Assembly: GCF_030506285.1 (NCBI RefSeq)
Contig: NZ_CP119422.1
Coordinates: forward strand, 4,203,501-4,267,500
DNA from: Catalinimonas niigatensis
GTDB taxonomy: Bacteria; Bacteroidota; Bacteroidia; Cytophagales; Cyclobacteriaceae
Length of the DNA: 64,000 bases
Direction: 5' to 3'
Shown here: one piece after another, positions 1 to 8,974 of the stretch
How the letters are laid out: each line of letters starts with the position of its first letter
Position numbering within the stretch: the first letter of the stretch is position 1
Made by a program: the position numbers and the translations under genes
Notes under the pieces: model-generated
Told to the model about the DNA's origin: nothing
Seen by the model: only the letters and a program-made list of their open reading frames with translations
The model's database searches: none

Positions 1-1374
1 AAAATGGAACTCAAAGCTTCCTCTGGCGACCTGGTTACTTTTATTCAGGAAATTTTCTCCGCTTTTGAGGGTACTGCGGCCAAAAGGAATATTGATTATC
101 AGCTGGTCAGTATAGAACCCAGGCTGGAATTGTGGTTTGATGGCTCCATGCTGGATAAGGTTTTCTTCAACCTGCTATCCAATGCCTTTAAATTTACTGC
201 GGATGGAGGCAAAATAGTAGTGATGATTGAGCAGGATACTGAAAACCGCATGGCAAGAGTACTGATCAAAGATAATGGCAGGGGAATGTCGCAGGAACAT
301 GTGGCCCACGCTTTTGAAAGGTTCTACCAGGGAGAGCAAAACAGTAGCATGGGTACCGGCTTAGGACTTTCGCTTTCACGCGAATTGATTCAGATGCATC
401 ACGGGGCTATCAGGATTGACAGCGAACCGGGCAGAGGGACTAGCTTTGAAATCAAGCTGCCTTTGGGCAAAGCGCATCTGAAAGAGAAAGAGCGTATTGA
501 GAGGGTAAGCGGAAGCTCGTCTGCTCAGCTAAGAAGCATTTACGAAGAAGAGGCCTATGAGAAAGAAGAAATATTTACTGAAGAAAAGCAGCCTTCTCAT
601 GAAACCAGTATTCTGGTAGTGGAGGATAATGTCGAGCTTCGTAAATTTCTGGTATCCAAATTACAAGCTCATTACCAGGTACTGCATGCTGCCGACGGAG
701 ATCAGGGCCTTAGTATAGCCTTTGATGAGGTGCCCGACCTGATTATCAGTGACATCATGATGCCGGGAACCGATGGCATCAGACTTGCCAAAATACTCAA
801 AACAGACCTCAGAACTTCTCATATCCCGGTGATCTTACTCACAGCCCGAGATACTACTGAGCAGCAGGTGGAAGGTTTACAAACCGGAGCGGATGCCTAC
901 ATCGTCAAGCCTTTTCATACCAAATACCTGATGGCCCGTATCCGTCAACTGCTGCAAAGCAGGGAATTACTGCGTCAGCACTATTTGGGTAAAGCCTCCG
1001 TAGCAGAGGCATTAGAAATCCCCAAAGGTGTCAATAAGCTTGATAATGAGTTTCTTGATAATTTTAAAGCTATTGTAGATCAAAAGCTCAGCGATCCTGA
1101 ACTGAATGTCAATGAAATTGCCAAAGAGGTAGGATTATCCCGTGTGCAATTGTACCGAAAAGTAAAGGCACTGTTGGATTTTAGTGTGAACGATTACATC
1201 AAACAACTTCGCCTCACCAAAGCCAAAACACTGCTCCTGCAACAGGAGTTGAGTATCTCCGAAATCGCTTATGAAGTGGGCTTTTCTTCACCTGCTTATT
1301 TCTCTACAGTTTTCAAAAGTGAATTTCAAATCTCCCCTTCCGAATATATCCGCAGCCCCAGCTCTGCCACTTAA
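1..1374 (+). CDS. Hybrid two-component system sensor/regulator, C-terminal part (partial)
   Basis: The reading frame is open at base 1, so the sensor and histidine-phosphorylation domains lie outside the window. The visible 456 residues hold a histidine kinase ATPase domain (residues about 40-160, with NLLSNAFKFT, DNGRGM and GTGLGLSLSREL). A response-regulator receiver follows (about 203-315, phospho-acceptor Asp in LIISDIMMPG, Lys in IVKPF), then an AraC-type helix-turn-helix domain (about 350-450). This one-protein sensor plus regulator is the hybrid two-component type that controls polysaccharide loci in Bacteroidota. Its position directly before fructose and fructan genes suggests it senses fructose or a fructan fragment and activates them; that role is inferred from context. 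Confidence 0.93.
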   Translation, partial: KMELKASSGDLVTFIQEIFSAFEGTAAKRNIDYQLVSIEPRLELWFDGSMLDKVFFNLLSNAFKFTADGGKIVVMIEQDTENRMARVLIKDNGRGMSQEHVAHAFERFYQGEQNSSMGTGLGLSLSRELIQMHHGAIRIDSEPGRGTSFEIKLPLGKAHLKEKERIERVSGSSSAQLRSIYEEEAYEKEEIFTEEKQPSHETSILVVEDNVELRKFLVSKLQAHYQVLHAADGDQGLSIAFDEVPDLIISDIMMPGTDGIRLAKILKTDLRTSHIPVILLTARDTTEQQVEGLQTGADAYIVKPFHTKYLMARIRQLLQSRELLRQHYLGKASVAEALEIPKGVNKLDNEFLDNFKAIVDQKLSDPELNVNEIAKEVGLSRVQLYRKVKALLDFSVNDYIKQLRLTKAKTLLLQQELSISEIAYEVGFSSPAYFSTVFKSEFQISPSEYIRSPSSAT

Positions 1375-1507
1375 TGTAACAATTTTAGAAGTAGATGTAT
1401 CAAATTCAAAAGTCTCACGCTGAGGCGCTTCTGTATTTTAATAATTTTTAATAAATAACCCCTCCAAAAATCATAATAATAGCATTTTTATAAATACTAT
1501 GCCTGTA

Positions 1508-1535
1508 TGTATCAATATTGAAAAGGATTGATACA
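1508..1535. promoter_or_regulatory. Candidate operator: perfect 9-bp inverted repeat
   Basis: TGTATCAAT (1508-1516) and ATTGATACA (1527-1535) are perfect reverse complements separated by 10 bases, so the half-sites sit two helical turns apart. The repeat lies between the regulator gene and the permease, just upstream of a candidate promoter. A regulatory role is inferred from position and symmetry. Confidence 0.45.
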
Positions 1536-1538
1536 GAA

Positions 1539-1573
1539 TTGAACTCCTCTGTTCCGTGTTGTACCTACATTTG
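1539..1573 (+). promoter_or_regulatory. Candidate Bacteroidota-type promoter for the fructose genes
   Basis: TACATTTG at 1566-1573 fits the -7 consensus TAnnTTTG. TTG at 1539-1541 could be the -33 element, but the 24-base spacer is slightly long. The start codon at 1595 would leave a short leader. Confidence 0.35.
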
Positions 1574-1594
1574 AGTAAACACAACAACCTACTC

Positions 1595-2932
1595 ATGATA
1601 AAAAACGGGCACATCCTTTTCTGGTCAATTACTGTCGCATTAGGTGGATTTCTCTTTGGTTTTGATACAGCCGTAATCTCCGGAGCAGAACAGACCATAC
1701 AGACAGTCTGGCAACTTAGTAGTGTACAGCATGGTCTCACCGTTTCTATTGCCCTTATAGGTACAGTAATCGGAGCCCTGTTTGGCGGTATCCCTTCGGA
1801 TGCATTGGGAAGAAAGAAAACTCTGTTCTGGATAGCCGTCCTTTATCTGGTCTCTGCTTTAGGCTCAGCATTGGCTACCGACTGGTATCTCTTCCTGTTT
1901 TTCAGATTTATCGGTGGTTTAGGCGTGGGCGCTTCTTCGGTAGCTGCGCCCATGTATATTTCAGAAATCTCACCGCCCAAATCAAGAGGCAGACTGGTCG
2001 CTCTTTTTCAGTTCAATGTAGTTTTCGGTATCCTGATCGCCTACTTCTCCAATTACCTCATTGGCACCATCATGCAACAGTCATGGCGATGGATGCTGGG
2101 AGTGGAAGCCATTCCGGCACTCATCTTCCTTATCCTGGTACTGTTCGTGCCGGAGAGTCCCCGCTGGCTGATCACCAAAAAAGGAAATCTGGCAGATGCC
2201 CTGAAAACCCTTAAGATCAGCAATCCTGAGGGTGCAGTTGCAGAGATGAAATCTATCCAAAATTCAGCCGAGATAGACAGAGCGGCTACCAAAGTGCCAT
2301 TCTTTTCCAGCCGATACAGCTTCCCCATTACGCTGGCCATACTTTTTGCCATGTTCAACCAGCTATCGGGGATCAATGCCATTATCTACTATGCTCCCCG
2401 TATTTTTGTGATGACAGGTTTGGGCACGGAGGCTTCCTTACTTTCTACGGCCGGGATCGGGATTACCAACTTTGCCGCAACCCTATTAGCCATGAACTTC
2501 ATAGACCGGGTAGGCAGACGTAAACTCATGCTCATCGGTTCAGTAGGGCTGATCATCACTTTGGGAATGGTTTCCTATTCTTTTTTCACTGAGTCTTTTG
2601 GAGGTATGTGGGTACCCATCTATCTCTTTTTATACATCGCCTTCTTCGCCTTTTCGCAAGGCGCAGTGATCTGGGTATTCATTTCTGAGATCTTCCCAAA
2701 CCGCGTGAGGGCTTACGGCCAATGCCTGGGAAGCTTTACCCACTGGCTGATGGCCGCTGTAATCGCCTTTGTTTTTCCGATCATCACCGATGCATTGGGA
2801 GGAGGAATCACTTTCCTGCTGTTTAGCGGTATGATGGTATTACAGCTCATTTTTGTCATCAAAATGATGCCTGAGACCAATGGCAAATCTTTAGAAGAAA
2901 TGGAAACCAGCCTGCACTATGAAAAAGTATAG
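1595..2932 (+). CDS. Sugar-porter family MFS permease, probably for fructose
   Basis: A 445-residue inner-membrane transporter with the sugar-porter signatures GRKK after helix 2, PESPRWL after helix 6, a GRRK loop in the second half, and about 12 hydrophobic segments. I start it at ATG 1595 (MIKNGHILF); an in-frame ATG at 1556 would add 13 polar residues atypical for this family. It overlaps the downstream fructokinase by 14 bases, implying one transcript and coupled translation. Fructose is inferred from the fructokinase and GH32 neighbours; the family also carries glucose, xylose and arabinose. Confidence 0.9.
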   Translation: MIKNGHILFWSITVALGGFLFGFDTAVISGAEQTIQTVWQLSSVQHGLTVSIALIGTVIGALFGGIPSDALGRKKTLFWIAVLYLVSALGSALATDWYLFLFFRFIGGLGVGASSVAAPMYISEISPPKSRGRLVALFQFNVVFGILIAYFSNYLIGTIMQQSWRWMLGVEAIPALIFLILVLFVPESPRWLITKKGNLADALKTLKISNPEGAVAEMKSIQNSAEIDRAATKVPFFSSRYSFPITLAILFAMFNQLSGINAIIYYAPRIFVMTGLGTEASLLSTAGIGITNFAATLLAMNFIDRVGRRKLMLIGSVGLIITLGMVSYSFFTESFGGMWVPIYLFLYIAFFAFSQGAVIWVFISEIFPNRVRAYGQCLGSFTHWLMAAVIAFVFPIITDALGGGITFLLFSGMMVLQLIFVIKMMPETNGKSLEEMETSLHYEKV

Positions 2933-3821
2933 TCACAAAAAATCTGTGCTCTGCTACGGAGAGATGCTCTATGATATCTTCCCCGATGGCAGACTGCCCG
3001 GTGGTGCGCCCATGAACGTAGCCCTCCACCTGTATCAGCATCAGATTCCTACCCATTTTGTCTCCCGGGTAGGCGAAGATGAAGAAGGAGCGTCATTGCT
3101 CAAGTACCTCAACGAAAGAGGTCTTTCTATCCAGTGGATACAAAAAGACGCCAAACATCCCAGCGGAAAAGTGTATGCCGATGTCAGTAAGTCGGAAGAT
3201 GTGAGTTATGAAATCGTCTACCCCTCTGCCTGGGATTTTATAGAAACCACCGATGCCCTGAAAGATGCAGCCAAATCTTCGGAAATATTTCTGTACGGCA
3301 GTCTGGCTGCCCGGGGCGAAACCTCAAGGGCGACTCTACTGGAACTGCTCTCTCTGGCCAAAACCAAAGTATTTGATGTCAATTTGCGCAAGCCTTTTTA
3401 TGATGCTGAACTGATCCGAATCCTTCTGGAACAGGCTGACTTTGTAAAGCTCAATGAAGAAGAGTTGTCTCTTCTGGCGCAGTGGTATCTGAATAAAAAA
3501 GCCTCGGAAGTACACGAAGATGATATTTTTCATCTGGCAGAAGAATTTAGCCTGGATACTGTCTGCGTCACCCAGGGTAGTAAAGGAGCCAGTTTGCTAA
3601 GCGATGGTATACTCCATTTCCAGAAAGGTTATCAGGTGACAGTAGCCGATACAGTAGGCAGCGGCGATGCTTTTCTGGGTGCTTTTCTCAGCCAGATGCT
3701 GCATAACAAGAGCCCGAAGGAGTGTCTGCAATACGGTTGTGCCGTTGGCGCTTATGTAGCTTCCCAGAAAGGAGCCACGCCTCAGGTGAATACTCAAATT
3801 ATTAAAGATTTTTTCAGATAA
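2919..3821 (+). CDS. PfkB-family carbohydrate kinase, probable fructokinase
   Basis: A 300-residue ribokinase-fold kinase. The N-terminal signature is seen as GGAPMNVALHL, and the C-terminal PfkB signature as DTVGSGDAFLGAF with the catalytic Asp at residue 250. It would phosphorylate imported fructose to fructose 6-phosphate in the cytoplasm. Its first codon lies inside the end of the permease gene, so import and phosphorylation are coupled. Length and motifs fit bacterial fructokinases; another ketose or nucleoside substrate cannot be excluded from sequence alone. Confidence 0.88.
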   Translation: MKKYSHKKSVLCYGEMLYDIFPDGRLPGGAPMNVALHLYQHQIPTHFVSRVGEDEEGASLLKYLNERGLSIQWIQKDAKHPSGKVYADVSKSEDVSYEIVYPSAWDFIETTDALKDAAKSSEIFLYGSLAARGETSRATLLELLSLAKTKVFDVNLRKPFYDAELIRILLEQADFVKLNEEELSLLAQWYLNKKASEVHEDDIFHLAEEFSLDTVCVTQGSKGASLLSDGILHFQKGYQVTVADTVGSGDAFLGAFLSQMLHNKSPKECLQYGCAVGAYVASQKGATPQVNTQIIKDFFR

Positions 3822-3933
3822 AACCCTCGCATGATGAAAAGAAACATTCCGGCAGATGAGGGCATGCCCAAACGAAGGTAATCCTCATCACACTTAATTC
3901 TGTCATAATCAACCATTTTTAAACTACTCAACT

Positions 3934-6900
3934 ATGAAAAAGCAAGCTTTACACAAAGTACTGCAAAAGTACGGAGGCCTGATGGTCCTTTGCATACTTT
4001 TCAGTTTTAGTCAAAGCCGGGCGCAGACTACTACGGTTTCCGGCACCGTAACCGATGAAAATAACGAAGGACTCCCCGGCGTCAATGTATTGATCAAAGG
4101 TAGCAGTCAGGGTACAGTTACCGACATTACGGGGCAGTACAGCCTGGGAGGAGTATCTTCCGGTGATTCCCTCTTATTTACTTCTGTAGGTTATGCTTCT
4201 CAAACCATAGCCGTAGGCAACCAAACGACCATTGACGTTAACCTACAGGAAGATGTGCAGTCGCTACAGGAAGTAGTCGTAGTAGGTTATACCGCGGAGA
4301 GAAAAGTGGACCTTACAGGTGCAGTGGCAGTGGTAGAACTGGAACCCCTCAAAGGACAAAGTATGAGTTCGGGTAACCCGGCGCAGGCCTTACAGGGTCG
4401 CGTTCCAGGATTGTATATTGAGCGTTCCGGTGATCCTACCGGTACCAACCAGCAGATCCTGATCCGCGGTGCCAATACCTTAGGGGATAATAATCCTTTG
4501 TACATCATTGACGGAGTACCTACTACCCGCCCGGAAGTTTTTGCCAGCCTGAACCCCAGCGTCATTGAGTCGGTGCAGGTGCTGAAAGATGCTTCCGCTG
4601 CTTCTATCTACGGTTCCCGTGCTTCCAATGGGGTACTGATCGTCTCTACCCGAAATAGAGTAAAAGGCGGAAACAACAAATTGAGCGTGCAGTTCAACTC
4701 TAACATTTCTGCATTGTCGGAAAGACAGCAGCGCTATGAGATGCTGGATGCGGTAGGCAGAGGAAGGGCGCTCTGGCAGGCATCTGTCAACGACCGTACT
4801 GACCCAGTCGGTGGCTATGGTGAAATCTATGATTTTGACTGGAACGGTGACTATGATAACCCTGTGCTCAACAGTGTTACTGTGCAACCATTTGTTGGCG
4901 GCAATCAGAATGTACCCGCCGGAGATACCGACTGGCAGGATGTGATGTACGAAACCGGCTATGTATACAACAATGATTTAACGGTTTCCGGAGGCACAGA
5001 AAATGCCTTTTTGCTGGCCAACATTGGCTATCTGAAAAATACCGGAACGCTGGCTTATACCAATTACGATCGCTACACCGCCAAGCTCAACTCCAACTTC
5101 AACCTGTTTGACAATGTGGTCAACTTTGGCGTAAACACCCAGTTTTCTTCTTCCAACGAGACGCTGGCATCACCTGATGTGGGTTCTGCCCTGACCCCGG
5201 GCCTGGCAGTAACTTTGGCGCCTACCATTCCGGTATACACCTCTGACGGAGATTTTGCCGGGCCTTTGGGTTCAGGCTATTCAGACCGGAATAACCCATT
5301 GCTGATGCAATACATCAACCGCTGGGACAATACCCATCGCAATTCTTTCCTGGGAAATGTATTCGCTCAGATTGGTATCGCCGAAGGGCTGAACTTCAGA
5401 AGCAGCCTGGGAGTAGATTATAATGAGATAAGCGTTAAAAACATTGAGCCACGGGTATCCAATGGATTTATCTCCAGAACGATTAACAGTTTACAGCATC
5501 GGGATAACACCTACCTTAGCCTTACTTTCTCCAATACCCTTACTTATCATCTGGAATTGGGTGAGCATAATTTTGATTTCCTGGCAGGAATAGAAGCGGT
5601 CAAAACAGACCTGACTTTCCTGACTGCCAGCGCCCAGGAGTTTGCTGTAGAGACTGAAGACTTCTTCGTGCTGAACGCTGCGACTGGCTTACGCAACAAT
5701 ACCGGAGACCTTACCGGAAGCCGTCTGCAATCCCAGTTTGGTAAAATCAGTTACCGCTTTCAGGACAAATACTTAGCCTCGGCAACCATCAGAAGAGATG
5801 GCTCTTCAAGGTTTGGAGCCAACAACCGCTACGGTATTTTTCCGGCAGCTACGGTAGGTTGGAGAATTGATCAGGAAGGTTTTATGGATGATATAGAAAT
5901 ACTTACTCAACTTAAGCTTAGAGCAGGCTACGGGCAGGTGGGAAATCAATCCATCGGTGACTTATCTCGTTTTGGCCTCTTTGCTCCCCGTTATGGCCTA
6001 AGCCAGGAGCAGGTGCGTCAAACAGGCTTCTTCTTTGATCAGTTTTACAATGTAGGTACCGCCTACGACCTGGCAGGAAATAATACCGGTACGCTGCCCT
6101 CTGGCTTTGTTTCCATACAGGGAGCGAATCCTGACCTGAAATGGGAAACGACTACTGAGTTTAACATCGGCGTTGACTTTGGACTTTTTACCCAAAAGCT
6201 GCAAGGTTCATTTGACTATTTCACCCGTGAAACTACCGACATCCTGATCACCCCTCCGGTCGCTTCTGCTGCCGGTGAAGGTGTGCTGAGAACACTCAAT
6301 GGCGCAACGGTAGAAAATCAGGGCTGGGAATTGGCTTTGGGTTATACTGATGAACTGGACAATGGCCTGAGCTATACTATCTCTACCAACTTCAGCAGTT
6401 TCCGCGATGAAATCACTGTGTTGCCGGAAGAGGTACGTACGGGTTTTGCCGGAAATGCCGAGCAGGATATTTTGGGAGAATCCCAGTTTAGTATATTTGG
6501 ATTCAGAACTGACGGTCTGTTCCAGAACGAGGCCGAAGTAGATGCGCATGCCACACAGGTAGGTGCTGCTCCCGGCAGAATTCGCTATGTGGATCTGAAC
6601 GAAGACGGAGTTGTGAATGCGTTGGACCAGGAATATTTTGGTACAACCTTACCTAAACTGGAATATGCATTGAGCATCAACCTGGCTTATCGTGGTTTTG
6701 ACCTCTCCTTGTTTGGCTCAGGCGTATCCGGTCGCAGAGGCTTTGACAATTATATCTTTCTCAATGAGTTTATCCGTGGCAGAGACAATGTAGGTCCCGG
6801 TACGTTGAATGCCTGGACACCGCAGAATCCCAATTCCAGCATTCCTGCACTGACACTTTCCGACGGAAACAATGAGACCAGGACTTCCGACTATCTGTTT

Positions 6901-7128
6901 GTGAACAACTCTTACTTCAAGCTAAGAAACTTATCCATAGGCTATAGCTTATCCGACGGAACGTTAGAAAATCTTGGTCCGGTAAGCAATCTGAGATTAT
7001 ACCTACAGGCTGAAAATCTGTTCTGGTTCAAGAGCAGCGAGTTTGGCGGACCTGACCCTGAACGCAGGGATATCAATGCCATCCCTGTGCCTTCAGTATA
7101 CTCTATAGGCCTGAACGTTAGCTTATAA
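3934..7128 (+). CDS. SusC-like TonB-dependent outer-membrane receptor (fructan locus)
   Basis: A 1064-residue SusC/RagA protein. It has a signal peptide ending near SQSRAQ, a carboxypeptidase-regulatory-like domain (about 34-110, VSGTVTDENNEGLPGVNV), and a plug domain (about 115-225, with LYIIDGVP and VLKDASAASIYGSRASNGV). A 22-stranded-type barrel follows and ends in the aromatic YSIGLNVSL. It imports oligosaccharides across the outer membrane using TonB energy, with the SusD protein as its lid. The gene follows the fructokinase after 112 bases and is followed by susD after 28 bases. Fructan as substrate is inferred from the GH32 gene downstream. Confidence 0.95.
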   Translation: MKKQALHKVLQKYGGLMVLCILFSFSQSRAQTTTVSGTVTDENNEGLPGVNVLIKGSSQGTVTDITGQYSLGGVSSGDSLLFTSVGYASQTIAVGNQTTIDVNLQEDVQSLQEVVVVGYTAERKVDLTGAVAVVELEPLKGQSMSSGNPAQALQGRVPGLYIERSGDPTGTNQQILIRGANTLGDNNPLYIIDGVPTTRPEVFASLNPSVIESVQVLKDASAASIYGSRASNGVLIVSTRNRVKGGNNKLSVQFNSNISALSERQQRYEMLDAVGRGRALWQASVNDRTDPVGGYGEIYDFDWNGDYDNPVLNSVTVQPFVGGNQNVPAGDTDWQDVMYETGYVYNNDLTVSGGTENAFLLANIGYLKNTGTLAYTNYDRYTAKLNSNFNLFDNVVNFGVNTQFSSSNETLASPDVGSALTPGLAVTLAPTIPVYTSDGDFAGPLGSGYSDRNNPLLMQYINRWDNTHRNSFLGNVFAQIGIAEGLNFRSSLGVDYNEISVKNIEPRVSNGFISRTINSLQHRDNTYLSLTFSNTLTYHLELGEHNFDFLAGIEAVKTDLTFLTASAQEFAVETEDFFVLNAATGLRNNTGDLTGSRLQSQFGKISYRFQDKYLASATIRRDGSSRFGANNRYGIFPAATVGWRIDQEGFMDDIEILTQLKLRAGYGQVGNQSIGDLSRFGLFAPRYGLSQEQVRQTGFFFDQFYNVGTAYDLAGNNTGTLPSGFVSIQGANPDLKWETTTEFNIGVDFGLFTQKLQGSFDYFTRETTDILITPPVASAAGEGVLRTLNGATVENQGWELALGYTDELDNGLSYTISTNFSSFRDEITVLPEEVRTGFAGNAEQDILGESQFSIFGFRTDGLFQNEAEVDAHATQVGAAPGRIRYVDLNEDGVVNALDQEYFGTTLPKLEYALSINLAYRGFDLSLFGSGVSGRRGFDNYIFLNEFIRGRDNVGPGTLNAWTPQNPNSSIPALTLSDGNNETRTSDYLFVNNSYFKLRNLSIGYSLSDGTLENLGPVSNLRLYLQAENLFWFKSSEFGGPDPERRDINAIPVPSVYSIGLNVSL

Positions 7129-7156
7129 ATATCCACTCAATCAAAAAGAATCAATC

Positions 7157-8887
7157 ATGAAACTCAATATCCTATATATATTCGTGGTAGCCTCTACACT
7201 ACTGCTGTCCTGCAAGGATGACTTTCTGGAATACGAACCCAAAGGCGTACTGTCTTCTGAAAATGTGGCTGCGCCTGAGAACATAGAGGGTTTGGTCACG
7301 GCTGCCTACGCAGGCATTGCCAATGATGAGATGATCGGACCCATCACCAGTAGCTGGGTTTATGGCAGTGTCAGATCAGACGATGCTTACAAAGCCGGAG
7401 GCGGTGTTTCCGATGTGATCGACATCCACTTTCTGGAACAGTACAACCTGGTACAGCCGCAAACCGGAGACGACTGGATGGGTCCACTGACATTTACCAA
7501 TCACTACAAGGCCATTTCAAGAACCAATTTTGCCCTGAATGCCATCAGTGAGTCAGAGGATTTTGACCTGAAAGCTACACGTACGGGTGAATTACGCTTT
7601 CTCAGAGGCCACTCTTACTTCATGCTCAAGCAGCTTTTCAAGTACGTTCCCTATATTGACGAAACCATGTCACCGGAGGAGATTCTGGAAACTTCTAATC
7701 GTGAATATACCAATGATGAGTTGTGGAATAAGATTGGCGAAGATTTTCAGTTTGCCATTGACAATCTGCCGGAAACTCAGCCAGAAGTGGGCAGAGCCAA
7801 CCAGTTGGCGGCCAAAGCTTATCTGGCAAAAGTTCGTCTGTATCAGGCCTATGAGCAAAACGAAAACCATCAGGTGACCAACATCAATCCTGCCCGTCTG
7901 GAAGAAGTCGTTTCGCTGACTCAGGATGTCATCAACTCCAGTCGGTATAGTTTACAAGCTGATTTTGCTGAAAACTTCCTGAATGGCTATGACAATGGTC
8001 CTGAGTCTATTTTTGCAGCACAGTTTTCAATCGCTGACGGTACCACTACCGGTCGTGTGTCTTTTGTCACTGGCCTGAATTCTCCACACGGTGCACCGGA
8101 ATATGGCTGCTGCGGATTCCACTATGCCAGCCAGAATATGGTGAATGCCTTCAAGACTGATGAAAATGGATTACCCATGTTTGATACTTTTAATGAGGAA
8201 GACATGATTGAGCCTGAGGACTTCCAGGCCAATGGGGTTGATCCTCGCCTGGACCATACGGTAGGTGTGCCGGGTCATCCCTTCAAGTACAATCCTGATT
8301 TTCTTTATCAGGAAAGCTGGGCCAGAGACCCGGGAGTATACGGCTTCTTCGGCAACATGAAAGAGCAGCAGTTGGCAGATTGTGCCTGTTTCCTTAAGCA
8401 GGGACCTTTTATCGGTACTTCCAAAAACATAGATTTTATCCGCTATGCCGATGTATTGCTGATGCAGGCCGAGGCACTGATAGAACTGGGCAGACAAAAC
8501 GAAGCTTTGCCACTCATCAACCAGGTGAGAGCCAGAGCAGCGGCCAGTACGGGCAGGCTGCAAAATGCAGAAGGTAATAATCCTTCTAACTACCGCATTG
8601 AAGAATATGTAGATGGTGTGAACATCAACTGGACACAGGAGAATGCCCGGGAAGCTCTGCGCTGGGAACGTCGTCTGGAGTTTGCCATGGAAAGTCCACG
8701 CTTCTTTGACCTGGTGCGCTGGGGTATTGCGGAGCCTGTACTCAATGCCTATCTGGCCGAAGAAAGAACCAAGCGAGATTATCTCACCAATGCGGAGTTT
8801 ACTGCGGGAAGAGATGAATACTTACCGATTCCCCAGCGGGAAATAGATTTTACCAAGGGTCTGTACGAGCAAAATCCTGGTTATTAA
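7157..8887 (+). CDS. SusD-like glycan-binding lipoprotein
   Basis: A 576-residue SusD/RagB protein with a lipoprotein signal (lipobox LLLSC, Cys near residue 19) followed by the usual acidic DDFLEYEPKG. The tetratricopeptide-rich body contains LRFLRGHSYFMLKQLF, and the C-terminal region has WERRLEFAMESPRFFDLVRWG, which is highly typical of the family. It forms the surface lid on the SusC barrel and binds oligosaccharides. The 28-base gap indicates co-transcription with susC. A Cys pair in EYGCCGFHY and another in DCACF are unusual for the family and could form disulfides. Confidence 0.95.
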   Translation: MKLNILYIFVVASTLLLSCKDDFLEYEPKGVLSSENVAAPENIEGLVTAAYAGIANDEMIGPITSSWVYGSVRSDDAYKAGGGVSDVIDIHFLEQYNLVQPQTGDDWMGPLTFTNHYKAISRTNFALNAISESEDFDLKATRTGELRFLRGHSYFMLKQLFKYVPYIDETMSPEEILETSNREYTNDELWNKIGEDFQFAIDNLPETQPEVGRANQLAAKAYLAKVRLYQAYEQNENHQVTNINPARLEEVVSLTQDVINSSRYSLQADFAENFLNGYDNGPESIFAAQFSIADGTTTGRVSFVTGLNSPHGAPEYGCCGFHYASQNMVNAFKTDENGLPMFDTFNEEDMIEPEDFQANGVDPRLDHTVGVPGHPFKYNPDFLYQESWARDPGVYGFFGNMKEQQLADCACFLKQGPFIGTSKNIDFIRYADVLLMQAEALIELGRQNEALPLINQVRARAAASTGRLQNAEGNNPSNYRIEEYVDGVNINWTQENAREALRWERRLEFAMESPRFFDLVRWGIAEPVLNAYLAEERTKRDYLTNAEFTAGRDEYLPIPQREIDFTKGLYEQNPGY

Positions 8888-8894
8888 ATATGTC

Positions 8895-8927
8895 AGATAT
8901 GCCAAAATTTTAAACTTTGGCATATCT
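8895..8927. repeat. Intergenic palindrome (hairpin), family member 1
   Basis: AGATATGCCAAA (8895-8906) and TTTGGCATATCT (8916-8927) are perfect inverted arms around an A/T-only centre plus one C. It sits between susD and the GH32 gene and could attenuate transcription or stabilise the upstream mRNA. The same architecture recurs at 17655-17687 and 37181-37211. Confidence 0.7.
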
Positions 8928-8974
8928 CTATCTCTTGATTAACTATAGACATCAAAAACTCTGAATAAAACAAA

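Noticed and set aside
3822-3933. Operator or promoter before susC
   Set aside because: I found no TAnnTTTG element or copy of the 1508-1535 repeat here; the only symmetry, GGGCATGCCC, is short and unsupported.
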